DNA of 64,000 nucleotides from Ligula intestinalis (lineage: Eukaryota; Platyhelminthes; Cestoda; Diphyllobothriidea; Diphyllobothriidae): assembly GCA_036362985.1 (NCBI GenBank), contig JAYGXS010000005.1, positions 454,325 through 518,324 on the forward strand. The letters run 5' to 3'. Numbering within the stretch: position 1 is the stretch's first letter; each line of letters begins with the position of its first letter. Positions 1 through 9,901 of the stretch are shown in pieces. The position numbers and the translations under genes were made by a program. Below the pieces are notes generated by a model. That model was not told the DNA's origin. It searched no databases and saw only the letters and a program-made list of their open reading frames with translations.

Positions 1-110
1 TCATCAGCCAGTCATATCCAACCTCACGTGCGGCATTATCGGAGGTTCGACCTTTGGATCAGAAGTCTAACGTTCTAACTGGGTGATGCTCAAGCTAAGA
101 TAAGGCATGA
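1..110 (-). repeat. tRNA-derived SINE-like fragment
   Basis: On the minus strand this stretch has a tRNA-like order of promoter boxes: an A-box-like CCAGTTAGAACGTTAG, then ACTTCTGATCCAAAGG resembling the anticodon arm of a tRNA-Arg, then a degenerate B box GGTCGAACCTC. Downstream it shares GGATATGAYTGGC with the minus-strand copy near 41.3 kb, so the two probably belong to one SINE family. The element runs off the window edge. Confidence 0.35.
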
Positions 111-563
111 CGGAAGAGAGAGTTCCATTAGCGATCGCTGAAACTTCATCAACGGATGCGGAGTCGTGCTTTATGTTAATAGCAAAGCAAGTGCACTCGT
201 CGAGCACCAACGAAAAACAGAGGAAGGGGAATTTTTAATCTTGATTATTTCTGACATGTACGCTCTGTCAGTAGCATTTGCAGTCGCCAACTGCTCCAAA
301 ACCAGACTGTTGGACATGATGACTTTGCCTTAACCGAAATAGAAAAGACTCGCTCAAACAAGAATGCTGTCACGCGTAGAAGGCTTTCACAACTTCACCG
401 TTGACTAGCAGGTTTGAAATATGTTAGGGTCTCCAGCCCTATTCGATAATTCTATTAACGACTAAGTCCTTTGGAAATAATAATTCTTATTTTGTGAATT
501 TTTGAGGCTGGTTTCATAGCCCGTCGTCGGTCAAATGGGAGTTATGCGAAGACAGATAATTCA
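111..563. other. No recognisable gene
   Basis: I see no convincing reading frame, RNA or repeat here. It probably includes decayed upstream sequence of the Penelope-like element that begins at 564. Confidence 0.4.
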
Positions 564-1971
564 ATGGTTTGGCCGACGTTTCGTAGTGGTCAAGTGGTTG
601 TTTTAAAGCTTAAATTTCTAACTCAGGACTCTTCAATGACCGTCAACTCAGCTGAACAGCTGATACAAAAGCTGCAGGGTATTCGACTAACACATGAGGA
701 AGTGAAGGTATTTTTCGATATGACCCCACTTTTTACCTCGAAACCACGACATATTGCAGTTGAAACTATCCAACTCCTGTTAGAAGAGAACTACAACGAG
801 ACGAACACGAGGCTCAAAATAAGGCATCTCACTGGACTCCTGAAACAGTGCTTGAGCACCTTTTTTTAACTTCAATGGAACGGTGCATGAACAAGGAAAA
901 GGTTCACCAATGGGTTTGCCGTTGTCCGGCCTGATTGCTGAAGTGGTATCACAACGACTGGAAGCACTGGATTTCGACCACTATCGACCACGATTGTGGG
1001 TCCGGTATGCTGGTGACACGTTTGTCATCATTAGTCAAGACAGGATTGGAGATTTCACAGTGAATCTGAACTCGACCTTCTCCGACATCCACTTCATGCT
1101 GGAGGAAGAAAAAGGCCGCCAGTTGCCGTTCCTCGACGTGCTCATGTGCGAAAATGCTGGTGGAGAACTCAAAACAACAGTTCATTGGAAGGTGACAAAT
1201 ACCTCTCGCATTCTGAGTTACCTCAGCAACCATTCCGTCTCGCACAAACGCAGCTGCGTGCGAACGCTATACAGCCGCGTAGAAACCCACTGCGGCGAAC
1301 CAGCCGACAAGAAGGCCGAGGTCCAGTTTCTGCGGAAACTTTTCACAATGAATGGTTATCCTGGCGCATTTGGTGAAAAAGGCAGGTGAGGAGCCAAACA
1401 AAGAAAACCAGAACTGACGCACTCGCGAGCAATACCTTATCTTGCTGGTGTATCCGAAGAATTCGGTCGACTGGTGAGCGAGTTAGGGATTGCTGCCGCA
1501 CACAGAGCGGAAGCAAAAGTCCGCAGACAACTTGCGCGGCCTAAGGACCCAGTACCCGTTAACCAAAAGTTCGTTGTCATTTACTACATCGACTATATTT
1601 GTGGTCAAGCCAATTATGTTGGTGGAACCGGCAAATGGGTTCTCACGAGAATGCAGCAGCATGAACTCGCCGTGCGACGGAAGGACAAGAATTCCTTGGT
1701 AGCCACCAATGCATCAACGCCAAGGCACGGCTTCGACTTCGAACGCGTGCGAATACTAAGTCAGTCAGACGACCGAACTTCTGGCCTACTGCAGGATGCA
1801 TGGCATTCACGCACGGATTCAATTAACAGACACATTGGTCTTCTTGATGACTTCTTCGTAATGTCATCCTACGGAGAATTGTCGATGTTGGTATTGTTGG
1901 TGAATGGCATATGCGACAGATTGGCCGCATTTGACAAATATTGGGATGGTGACATGTTGTGGATAAAATAA
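564..1971 (+). pseudogene. Penelope-like element RT plus GIY-YIG endonuclease, broken
   Basis: The first open segment (564-869) carries palm motif A as FDMTPLFTS. The second (883-1389) carries the thumb-side motif GKGSPMGLPLSGLIAE and the catalytic block YAGDTF, where this family normally has YxDDT. The third (1474-1971) holds a GIY-YIG nuclease core, seen as VVIYYIDYICGQANYVGGTG followed by a TRMQQHE helix and the downstream SINRH segment. RT followed by GIY-YIG is the hallmark of Penelope-like elements. The copy is dead: one extra base in a T-run near 862-868 shifts the frame between segments 1 and 2, a stop lies between the RT and the nuclease, and the first catalytic Asp of YxDD is Gly. 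The true 5' start is not visible. Confidence 0.85.
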
Positions 1972-4370
1972 CATGTTTTCGTTCATTTAAAAAGGTAGCA
2001 GCGTACTGTAGATATGACCTCATGATCACTAATGCAGACAAACAAAGCAGAGGATTAGAGAGGATGGTATAGGACCATAAATTCCCACGTGAATGGAGAG
2101 CAAAAAAATGGGTTGCTTAAATTCAGAAGCCGCGCCAAGTGGAAATTGACGTGGAGAATTTCCAACTTGTTTAGCTGGAAATAGTACCATCTACCCGTCT
2201 GTCCATGTGTATTTCCTCTTCATATTGCTACTGATCAAAATTCATCGGCCAAACAACTAGGCGTTTGGGAACGAGGGTACGGGGGCACATACCGGCCTGT
2301 TTAAGTAAAGATGAAGCTAGATCGATCTCGAGTTCTATTCTCGTTCTTCTTGTTGAGATGAATCATCGAATCAATGCTAATGAAGCCTTACAGGTTGTAT
2401 ACCAGACACCAGCTAACTTTTCTAAGGGCCAACCCCGACAGGTGCTTGCAGCAGCCGAAGCAATGGCTATACGGCTAGCGAATCCAGTGTTGGATTATCA
2501 GAAGACGCTAACACAAACCCTTTTACTTCCGTGGCCGACCACGACGCTAGAAAGCGATCGCATTTCACACCCACACCCTACTGACAGTCGTTCGCTCCGT
2601 ACAAATAACAGCAATTATCACTTCATTTACCTGACCCCTTTTCAAATGTCCACGAACTAACCCAAGTTTCTCTCCTGCCCCAGCATACGGACCTCTACAT
2701 GCCGATCTCGCCATGCGGATGGCGTGAAAACGATGTCATGCAATCAAAATGCACTTAATAACTCTGTCCAACCGTACAAATTTCATTATCCTTGCAAATT
2801 TACTGGCCTGATTAAGAGTTGCTGAAAACATATTTTTGCCAAATTGACTTTAAGAAAAAAAACGAGGTAAGTCATCTGACCACTGACCGTGCATGAGTCT
2901 AGCTAATTCTACGAAGACAAGAGGCATTTCCCCTCCAAATTAACTGTCTAAAGTCCATCACATAATAGTTTTGAAGGGGGGTTTCAGACAGGAACACCAC
3001 TGTCCCGAAGAAGGTGGGTAAGGCCATCTTATGTGATTCAATATAAACAGCGGAATAAAGTCACGTACTAAGAGCAGACAGTTGGATAAAGGCAACTGTA
3101 CTGTAAAAAAGTCCCTCGCTCGTTATTAATTCCTTGCTCTCATCGGTAATGAAATACAAGTCCTTTCTTGCTATTCTTAAAACGCTACCGAAACGTAGTA
3201 TTACGTGCGTGGGTAAAAGCATCAACTATTACTCACAAGAGGATGGGCGGTGACGCGCACGTGAATTAATTTATTTTAATGGCTTCCATCTCCGGCTCCA
3301 TGCCGCGCAAGAAGTTACTGAATAAACTGAAATTGTCATTCTCGTCCTACCTCCGGGATGGCCAATCACACGTGTACAACAACTGCTATTGGCCAAGTGG
3401 CCAGCAACTCACCCTCGCGTGTCGTTTATGCATTCACACGCGCACAGTCCCCAAACTTGCCGCACGCCGAGTCTTCAGATCAACAGCTTGGTTCTGTACA
3501 GAATTCATAACTCCTACTGGTCTTAGCTCTCCTCTTAATACACGAAGCACACATGCCTTGGACTCATACAGCCTCTTCCACACCTGCGCCTGGTTTCAGA
3601 ACGTCGTCAAGACGATGGGAGGCGGGGCCGAGTGCCGGTGGCTCCACTAGATGGGGCCGTACCCAAACATCCAACCACATCATCTCCGATCTGTTATTCT
3701 TTGTGGGTGAGCATCCCCAATAACGCCGGCTGCGCTCGAATTGGGTTCGGCGCATTTACCTCGTGGTCCGTTTTAAGGTCACGTTGTCAACAACTAACAA
3801 CCACATAAACGGAACGCGGAAGCTGTATGAAATAAAAGCGATTGGGAGGTTGGGAACGGTGGAGTGGACATACCTCATCTACCAAAACCGCCGGTTCGAG
3901 TGTTGGTTAAAACGAAAATGTCAGAGGTCGCCATAATGAGGATGTAACAGGCATCTGTGGCCGATAGTCAGGTCAGGGTGTGTGCTGTCGTGCCCGAGCG
4001 ATAAAATGCAGTCGCAGCTGCAATTGAATTTGTTTGAGTAAGTCTAACAGTCCTGCATCCACGAGCGTGCAGCATTACGTACGTTGGCGCCAACTCCCAG
4101 ATTGCAGCTCACTCGACGGGATCCGGTCGTATTTTCAAGTTTGACAAGGCTGAAATCCTCACAAGAGGTGACAACCGCGTAAGCCACGAGCTGCTCGAGT
4201 CATGGCTCTCAGGCCCCCAGTCCATCAAAAGCGCGACGATTTGGCGTTCCCATACAATGAACTGAGCAATTTCCTGAGCAACAGAATCAGTCACTTGGGA
4301 AGAACCGGGCGCAGCAACAACTTTGAGGACAGTGGGCACAATTGTCCCGCAATTATCAAGTCCGCACCCG
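1972..4370. other. Repeat-rich spacer with unrecognised ORFs
   Basis: No gene is recognised. A 131-codon plus-strand ORF at 2265-2660 (segment HRINANEALQVVYQTP) could be the N-terminal part of another Penelope-like element, but I cannot confirm it. A 123-codon ORF at 3279-3650 shows no domain. A B-box-like GGTTCGAGTG lies near 3893. The rest looks like old transposon sequence. Confidence 0.3.
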
Positions 4371-4675
4371 ACGCTGAAAAGCTAACCATGGCAATTAATG
4401 AGCCATCACTGCCCCAATTAAGACATCAAGCGGTGGCTATGGCGACTGACAATTATAGTACGCATGCGGATGACCGCTACGAAGTATAAATACCGTGCAA
4501 CCTGTGCACGTATCCCCCTTATCTGCACATGTCTCTGAGTTTCCTACGATTACCCTTGGTTAAGGATGCTCGACAGAATTTGAAACGTCAGGGAAATACA
4601 AGTCTTCTTTCTAGTGATGGCATCTTCTTCTTACGAACTGCTTCCTGGAACGCGCATATTCTCCTCTAGTGATCG
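4371..4675 (+). repeat. Dispersed TATA-containing repeat, copy 1, with hammerhead-like core
   Basis: This segment is closely similar to 34780-35085 and its 3' part to 59235-59375. Shared landmarks in order are GGCAATTAATGAGCCATCA, GCGGTGGCTATGGCGACTGA, a TATA box in AGTATAAATACCGTGCAACC (about 4484-4503), a GGAT...hairpin followed by GAAACGTCAGG (4561-4591), and a conserved CTTCTTCT segment. The GAAACGTC block after a short hairpin resembles the hammerhead-type motif of Penelope terminal repeats, but the CUGAUGA part is decayed. I infer a terminal repeat or solo copy of a Penelope-like element. Confidence 0.6.
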
Positions 4676-4745
4676 TGGTTTAGTGGAAACGCAAGCCCAC
4701 CCGTGTCGCGGTACTCAAAATCCGGGTTCGAACACCTATTAACGT
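4676..4745 (+). repeat. tRNA-like fragment
   Basis: GTGGTTTAGTGGAAACGC resembles a Pol III A box, and GGGTTCGAACACC about 45 bases later matches a B box. The stems expected of a functional tRNA are not evident, so I read it as a tRNA-derived SINE remnant. Confidence 0.3.
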
Positions 4746-5966
4746 TTGGAAGAGACAGTGATAACCTTGATTTGGCAGGGTGTTAAAATTACACGACAGG
4801 CGACGCAGGGATGCGGTCGGCCACATTACAGCAAGCGGCTTGAAAATGGGCACTTCAGTCACACATTCAACGACGCGAATAGACAAGAAGTCGGTAGGGT
4901 GTCAAGGTGGCGACGCCTGCAAGGCTAGTCCCTAAAATGGGCCGGATGAGGTAAAGACAAGTGTTATTAGGGCAACATACCGACAGCAAATACCACGCAT
5001 ATCAGGGCAGATCTGCTACTAGACTTACGAACTGCTTAGAACAGGCACTCCAGTCTCCACATTAGGTGGCTAACCGGCTCGTAAAACCGACTGGTCTTTG
5101 GAAGTGGGATAAGAGTGAGTTCGATTATGGAGACTCCGCCTCTACGGCACTCAGCAAATATTTTTTAATCTAAACAATCTGACGCACTTTGTATCTATCG
5201 CATAAGTGGCAATGATTAAGGCTGCTTCTGGGTGTGGCCTATATAACACTCGTTGAGATGACATCAAAGCCATCCCCACTTTGTTTTGGTGTAAATCTGG
5301 CCAATTCTACATGATCAAAGCATGCGCTGCAGCATAATTTTATGAGTCACTGTGCTGATTCTGCCCTTGACTAGACAACCTGTTCACGCGGACGAGGGGG
5401 AGTGCAGTAGATACTATGAATCTCATGGTCTTTGAACCTGCCATACCATGGAGAATACGGTGAATTCGATGGCTAAACTTTCAGTCGCACGCTTCTCTTC
5501 GGGGGGAAATACATGCTAATGCACAATAAAGCTCTGCCAAGATGCAAATCCGAGGACTATCTTCCAACGCTTTTACAGTCCACAGATGAAAGTTTTCATG
5601 CCGTTGTATATTTTCAAAGCAGATAACACCCCGCATCGAAACGCTTTTCCACATATTGACTGAAGAAGGTACCTACGCCAGTTTTGTGAGCCGGTGAAGT
5701 CCTGATTAGCCGAGACGATCGAATTTCAAAGGGCACAACATTTCAAGACCGCCCGAGACAGCGGCTCCTGTAAGACGCAGTTCTATCGGTGTCAGTCTCT
5801 TGTAGGACAACGTGGCAGTCCAGACAGAAGACCTTTGAGCATATAGGAAATGTACAGGTGACGGCAGCGAAACCCACAACTGGAAGCAAAAAAATGTTTT
5901 GTGTTTTCGGCATCAAATGTTAAACTAGCTTCTCTTCTGCAACTAGCAATGACAACTAATAAGATC
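4746..5966. other. No recognisable gene
   Basis: Only short unconvincing frames occur. I see no RNA gene, clear repeat structure or coding signature in this spacer before the Gypsy LTR. Confidence 0.4.
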
Positions 5967-6757
5967 TGTGGCAGCCGTCCCAGTGCCCTCTGCTGTGTAT
6001 GCCCACCCTTAGTGTCGGGACATCGTCACAGAATGCGCGCGCCAAGCGCCGGTTAAGGTCTCGGACACGCGTTCACGCCTTTCACCCTTGGCCAGGGGGT
6101 TCAACCCTCTCTTTACTCTGATTGACTATCTTCAATTTCTTACGTTTAAACCACACCATAAAGCCCTCTTTGTTAAGATGACTCGTGACTTGAACTGTCA
6201 CTTGTCCTCAGTACACGTCCTGCCCACAGACAGCCCTTCGTTTTACAAATACTAAAATCGTCCTGCCTACAAACTGCCTTTTTGTTTTCAATACACAACA
6301 CCCTCTTCTGGCGTCCCGATGCCCGCGATTTACAGATAGACGCTCTGTAAAAGCACGGCAGCGCCCGCAGGCTTGAGCTGACCTTAGTAATGGTCACACG
6401 AGCACCGCAGGTTAGCCGCACCAGTCAGCATATTTGTCGCGCAGGTAACTTTGTCCCCAAACGATCCACGCTCGACCTTTGACTCAACCAATCACGCGCG
6501 CCACAGCCATTCCCACGTGAACCGAACCAAGCGCGTAAACAACCCACCGCTACCAGCACGCCCCTGACTGTCTAGACTCCCCCGCTGACGTGCTCCCAGG
6601 CGAATGTATTTGTTACACCCAAGCAAACAGTCCATTGGCAGCAACTTGCCTTGTGCTGCAATCAATCACTCCTAACCTCTGACTGCATTCTTCCATCAGG
6701 CAGAAGATTCTTAGTATTGTGGTTCTAGAAGATCGCACATCCTTGACTCCTACGTAT
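5967..6757 (+). repeat. 5' LTR of Gypsy-1
   Basis: It begins TGTGGCAGCCGTCCCAGTGC and ends just before the primer-binding site. It aligns with the sequence after the polypurine tract at 13783 (TGAGACAGCTGTCCCAATGC). A second shared block is GCTTGAGCTGACCTTAGTAA near 6370 against ACTTGAGCTCAGCTTAGTTA near 13910. The two LTRs are strongly diverged, which indicates an old insertion. Confidence 0.65.
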
Positions 6758-6775
6758 TGGTGACCTGCGACTTTC
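6758..6775 (+). other. tRNA-Trp primer-binding site
   Basis: TGGTGACCTGCGACTTTC matches the complement of the 3' end of animal tRNA-Trp (TGGTGACCCCGACGTGAT) with few differences and lies directly after the 5' LTR. tRNA-Trp priming is characteristic of CsRn1-group Gypsy elements. Confidence 0.7.
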
Positions 6776-7017
6776 CGAACACGGGAAATGGTTCAACTTT
6801 CCGTCAGCTCTTACTTCGTTGTCCTTGCCAAATGCTGACCATCGTCTAGACTAGGGATCGGCAACCTTTTTAAATGCAGAAAGCCAAGAAAGCAAATACT
6901 TGAAAATATATTTCATTGAGAGCCATAAAATATAGTTTAGGATGAAATTCAATTAAATGCAAGTATAATAAGCGTCTGAATTTAGTATTTTAAATAATGT
7001 TCTTATAATGCTCATTG

Positions 7018-7435
7018 TTAATGTGACTTCTGGTGTTGCATGGATTCGCTGATTGTTCTATAGTCTGGTCGGTAGTTGGTGAGGTTAAGCTTCACGCAAG
7101 CGTTGAGGCTTTAATCCGTTAGACGTGATTGCAAGGCAGACTTGATGTATCTAAGATCTTAGATACATCAAGTCCACCTTGCGATCACGATCAACGTATG
7201 TATGTGAGCAGTCATTCTCACATCGATGTGAGAATGACTGCTCACATACATACGTAGATCCAAACAGGGTCAATACAGCCATACTCACATGCTGCAGTGT
7301 GTGGTACGTGACCGGAAGCGTGTTCCAAGTCTTGATTATCGGCTGGTCTTCGGGTTGAAGTTTTTTAAATTTCTGTCCACATGTACTTGCTTGCCAACTC
7401 CGCTTTATGTCGTGCGATTTTTTCCAAATCTTCAT
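7018..7435 (-). pseudogene. hAT transposase C-terminal (dimerisation) domain, broken
   Basis: The segment NTLPVTYHTL...LTLFGSTYVCEQSFSH matches the hATC dimerisation region (typical FGSTYxCExxFS). The reading should continue into an IKSALQSRLTD-like block and LNACVKLNLTNYRPDYR, which is present on the minus strand at about 7030-7165 but separated from it by a palindromic insertion (see the repeat at 7117-7255). A stop (TGA for the Asp/Glu-Ser turn) also lies in the second block, and the final stop is at 7018-7020. The DDE catalytic core is absent, so this is a relic. Confidence 0.8.
7117..7255. repeat. Two adjacent perfect palindromes
   Basis: 7139-7174 is a perfect 36-bp palindrome centred on AAGATCTT, extended imperfectly to about 7117-7197. 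7194-7255 is a perfect 62-bp palindrome centred on ACATCGATGT. Together they represent an inverted copy of both sides of one point in the transposase gene, inserted at that point. Confidence 0.9.
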
Positions 7436-8519
7436 TGAGTGACTTGGACGTATTCACGATAATCTTAATCTCTTTTTCTTTTCGCCATACGCTTTTTTGC
7501 AGAGGTTAATTTTGGGCAAATGAGAGAGGGTGTAGCGTTCAAAGATGTGCGATCCGTCTGATGAAAGAAAGCAGTCAGATGTTAGGATCGATTTATTAGT
7601 CCACAAGGCAAGTTTTCGCGAAGGGACTGTTTGATCCGTCAGCGGACATGAACACGAGGCACTGTATAAAACAAAGCCGGCTGGCCTATGCGCATAAGAT
7701 AGCCTTGTCTGCCAGCGTGACCTTGTTATTGGTCAAAATTAAATTGATTCTAATACGCGTCCCGGTGGCGGCACGCCATTGGAGGTGGACGGCCACAATG
7801 CGTGCCCCCTCCCCCTTCGTTGTCTAAGACCCGCTGCCCCAAAGTCATGTGTTGCCACAAGCAACTGTTCCAATGCTCCCCTGCACTGACATCCCCGTCT
7901 CTGGGAGCTTGACCTCGCAGCTGCGTCTGGGTGACCGGGAGCAGCTGCACGAGCGTCCCCTTTCCTTCGGTTTCCTGGCGGCCCTCAGACCGCCGCCCGG
8001 GCGACCGCAGTTTATTCACTTACGCATACACCCGAGCATACACGCGGGTCCAAATACCTAAGCGCCATTTAAATACTCCACCTCTCGGCCGATGCAGCAA
8101 AAATCTCTGCAGGTGACATGCCCTCGGGCAATTGCAAGACACCCATAACAGAACAATTGAACCTGCTCCGCAATCCTACTGAATCAGCTGCCACCACTGT
8201 CTCAAGTTCTGTCAGGTCTGGCTGGGCGCGATCAGCACAAGCCCTGGCTTCGCCAGTGGCCACTGCCACCTGGGACTGCAATTGGGAGTTCTGTACATAA
8301 TAAATCACTCCTTCTAGTGACTACTGTCTTTTAACTTCCAACCTGTGATTTGGCCTGATGATTGTAGTGATCCGAGTACAACCCACTATTTAGAACCCCA
8401 AGAGTAACCAAAATAATTAAATCTGAAGTTTCTGAAAGAGCCATATGCAATCATCAAAGGAACCATATATGGCTCGCGAGCCATCGGTTGCCGACCCTGT
8501 GTCTAGACTGACTAAAGCA

Positions 8520-9254
8520 ATTGATATTTAAAATAAGTGCAGTTACCGCTGAAGAAAGACGACAATCACGGGACCCTCGACAATCTTCCTCGCGTTCCCG
8601 CACCCGGAGCCAACCGTCTCCAAGTAGCTGGTGCTGGTATCGTCAACAGTTCGCAGCCAGAGCGCGACGATGTGTGCAGCCATGCTCATACACATAACCT
8701 CCAATGACCCCGGGAAACGATCCCGTCCGGCAGTAGAGGCGACTACTGCTAGGAGTGCTACCGACCTTCATACTTGCCGCTTGTTACCTTGGGATCGTAT
8801 CGCTTGCACCAAATTGCTAATCGACTCTGGTGCCGAGGTTAACTTGATCCCACCAACGCTGGCCGACCGCAAAAAACGCAGCACATTGTGCCTTACTGCG
8901 GCCAATACTTGCAGCATCCTCACCTTTGGTCAGCGCTCCATCACACTCGATGTGGGCCTGCGACGGACTTTTCGATGGGTTTTAATAATTGCCGACATCT
9001 CCATCGCCCGCATCAATGCCAATTTTCTAACTCACTTCGGCCTGCTAGTCGATCTGAAAAATTGCCGACTCGTTGACAGCGTGACAAACCTCTATGCCCG
9101 CTGCCAGTCCGATGCGAATCAGTGCCTCAGCCCTCTCACCGTCATGCCCATTTCTGACTGTCTAAACAACTCCCTTCTTAGGCAGTTTCCCCGCATAACT
9201 AACCACCTTTTTCGAGAGATAGACCTAAGGCACACCGTCACTCACCACTCCTAA
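8520..9254 (+). pseudogene. Gypsy-1 gag C-terminus and aspartic protease
   Basis: An SR-rich stretch (SSSRSRTRSQPS) and a CsRn1-type gag metal-binding remnant (CWYRQQF...RRCVQPC) at about 8570-8690 precede a retropepsin-like protease. The protease active site is LLIDSGAEVNLIPP near 8820-8860, followed by the hydrophobic ITLDVGLRRTFRWV and a degraded flap and helix region. D-S-G replaces the more common D-T-G, which is still compatible with the family. Most of gag upstream is missing; the hAT element sits where it should be. The frame ends at a stop at 9254 before the RT. Confidence 0.75.
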
Positions 9255-9393
9255 ATCTTAACGACTGCGTCGTCTTTTACCGGACCGTTTGAAGATTGTC
9301 AAGTCAGAGTTCGAACATATGTTTTAACTTGGCATCACCCCTTCACCTTGCTCCTAAGAAGATGGCTGGCGACTAGGTGGCGCTTACAGGGCT

Positions 9394-9880
9394 TTGAACT
9401 CAGTAAATATACCTGATCAATATCCTGTACCGCACATCCAAGCTTTTACTCTTTCGCTTCATGTTGAGCACACTTTCTCTAAGATTGATCTTGTTCGTGC
9501 TTACTACCAAATTCTAAATGAGGCCAGTGATGTGTCCAAGACCACTGTTACCACACCCTTTGGTTTATACGAATTCACTCGAATGTCCTTTGGTCTGAGG
9601 AACACCACTCAGACATTCCAGCGGTCCATCGATCAGGTACTGGTAGGTCTTCACTTCGTGTATGCTTACATCGACGATTTTCTGGTGGCCAGTTCTGATG
9701 CTTCTTAACAGCAGGTTCAACTCAAATAACTTTTGAACGACTCGACGCCTACGGCGTTATCATTACTGCTTCTAAGTGTGAGTTTGGAGTCCCCAGCCTT
9801 GTTTCCTTGAATCGCGTAGAAGACTCAGATTCGATACAACCCGTCCCTGAACGTTTCAGCAATTGCATACTTTCAAGACC
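9394..9880 (+). pseudogene. Gypsy-1 reverse transcriptase, interrupted
   Basis: It contains IPDQYPVPHI, motif A as FSKIDLVRAYYQI, TPFGLYEFTRMSFGLRN, and the catalytic box FVYAYIDDFLVAS near 9660-9690. After a stop at 9708 the family reading resumes in another frame (about 9735-9890, SKCEFGVPSLVS and a FPRP-like segment) and is then cut by the antisense Jockey-like insertion. RT motif order and spacing are Gypsy-like. The catalytic Asp pair is intact, but the polyprotein is not continuous. Confidence 0.8.
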
Positions 9881-9901
9881 CTACGACGCTCAAGCTATTA
9901 C

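Larger units (their letters stand above)
6852..8500 (-). mobile_element. hAT DNA transposon, internally rearranged
   Basis: The terminal inverted repeats are TAGGGATCGGCAACC at the left and GGTTGCCGACCCTGT at the right, with sub-terminal GAGCCATA motifs on both sides. An identical 8-bp target duplication GTCTAGAC flanks the element (6844-6851 and 8501-8508). Both features are typical of hAT elements. The minus strand keeps only the C-terminal part of a transposase (7018-7435). The remainder, about 7440-8330, shows no transposase similarity I can recognise and may be foreign filler. It sits inside Gypsy-1 between the primer site and gag, so it is the younger of the two. Confidence 0.85.

Noticed and set aside
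2265..2660. 131-codon ORF as a host gene
   Set aside because: No domain, no splice context, and it is surrounded by transposon debris; at best part of a Penelope-like element.
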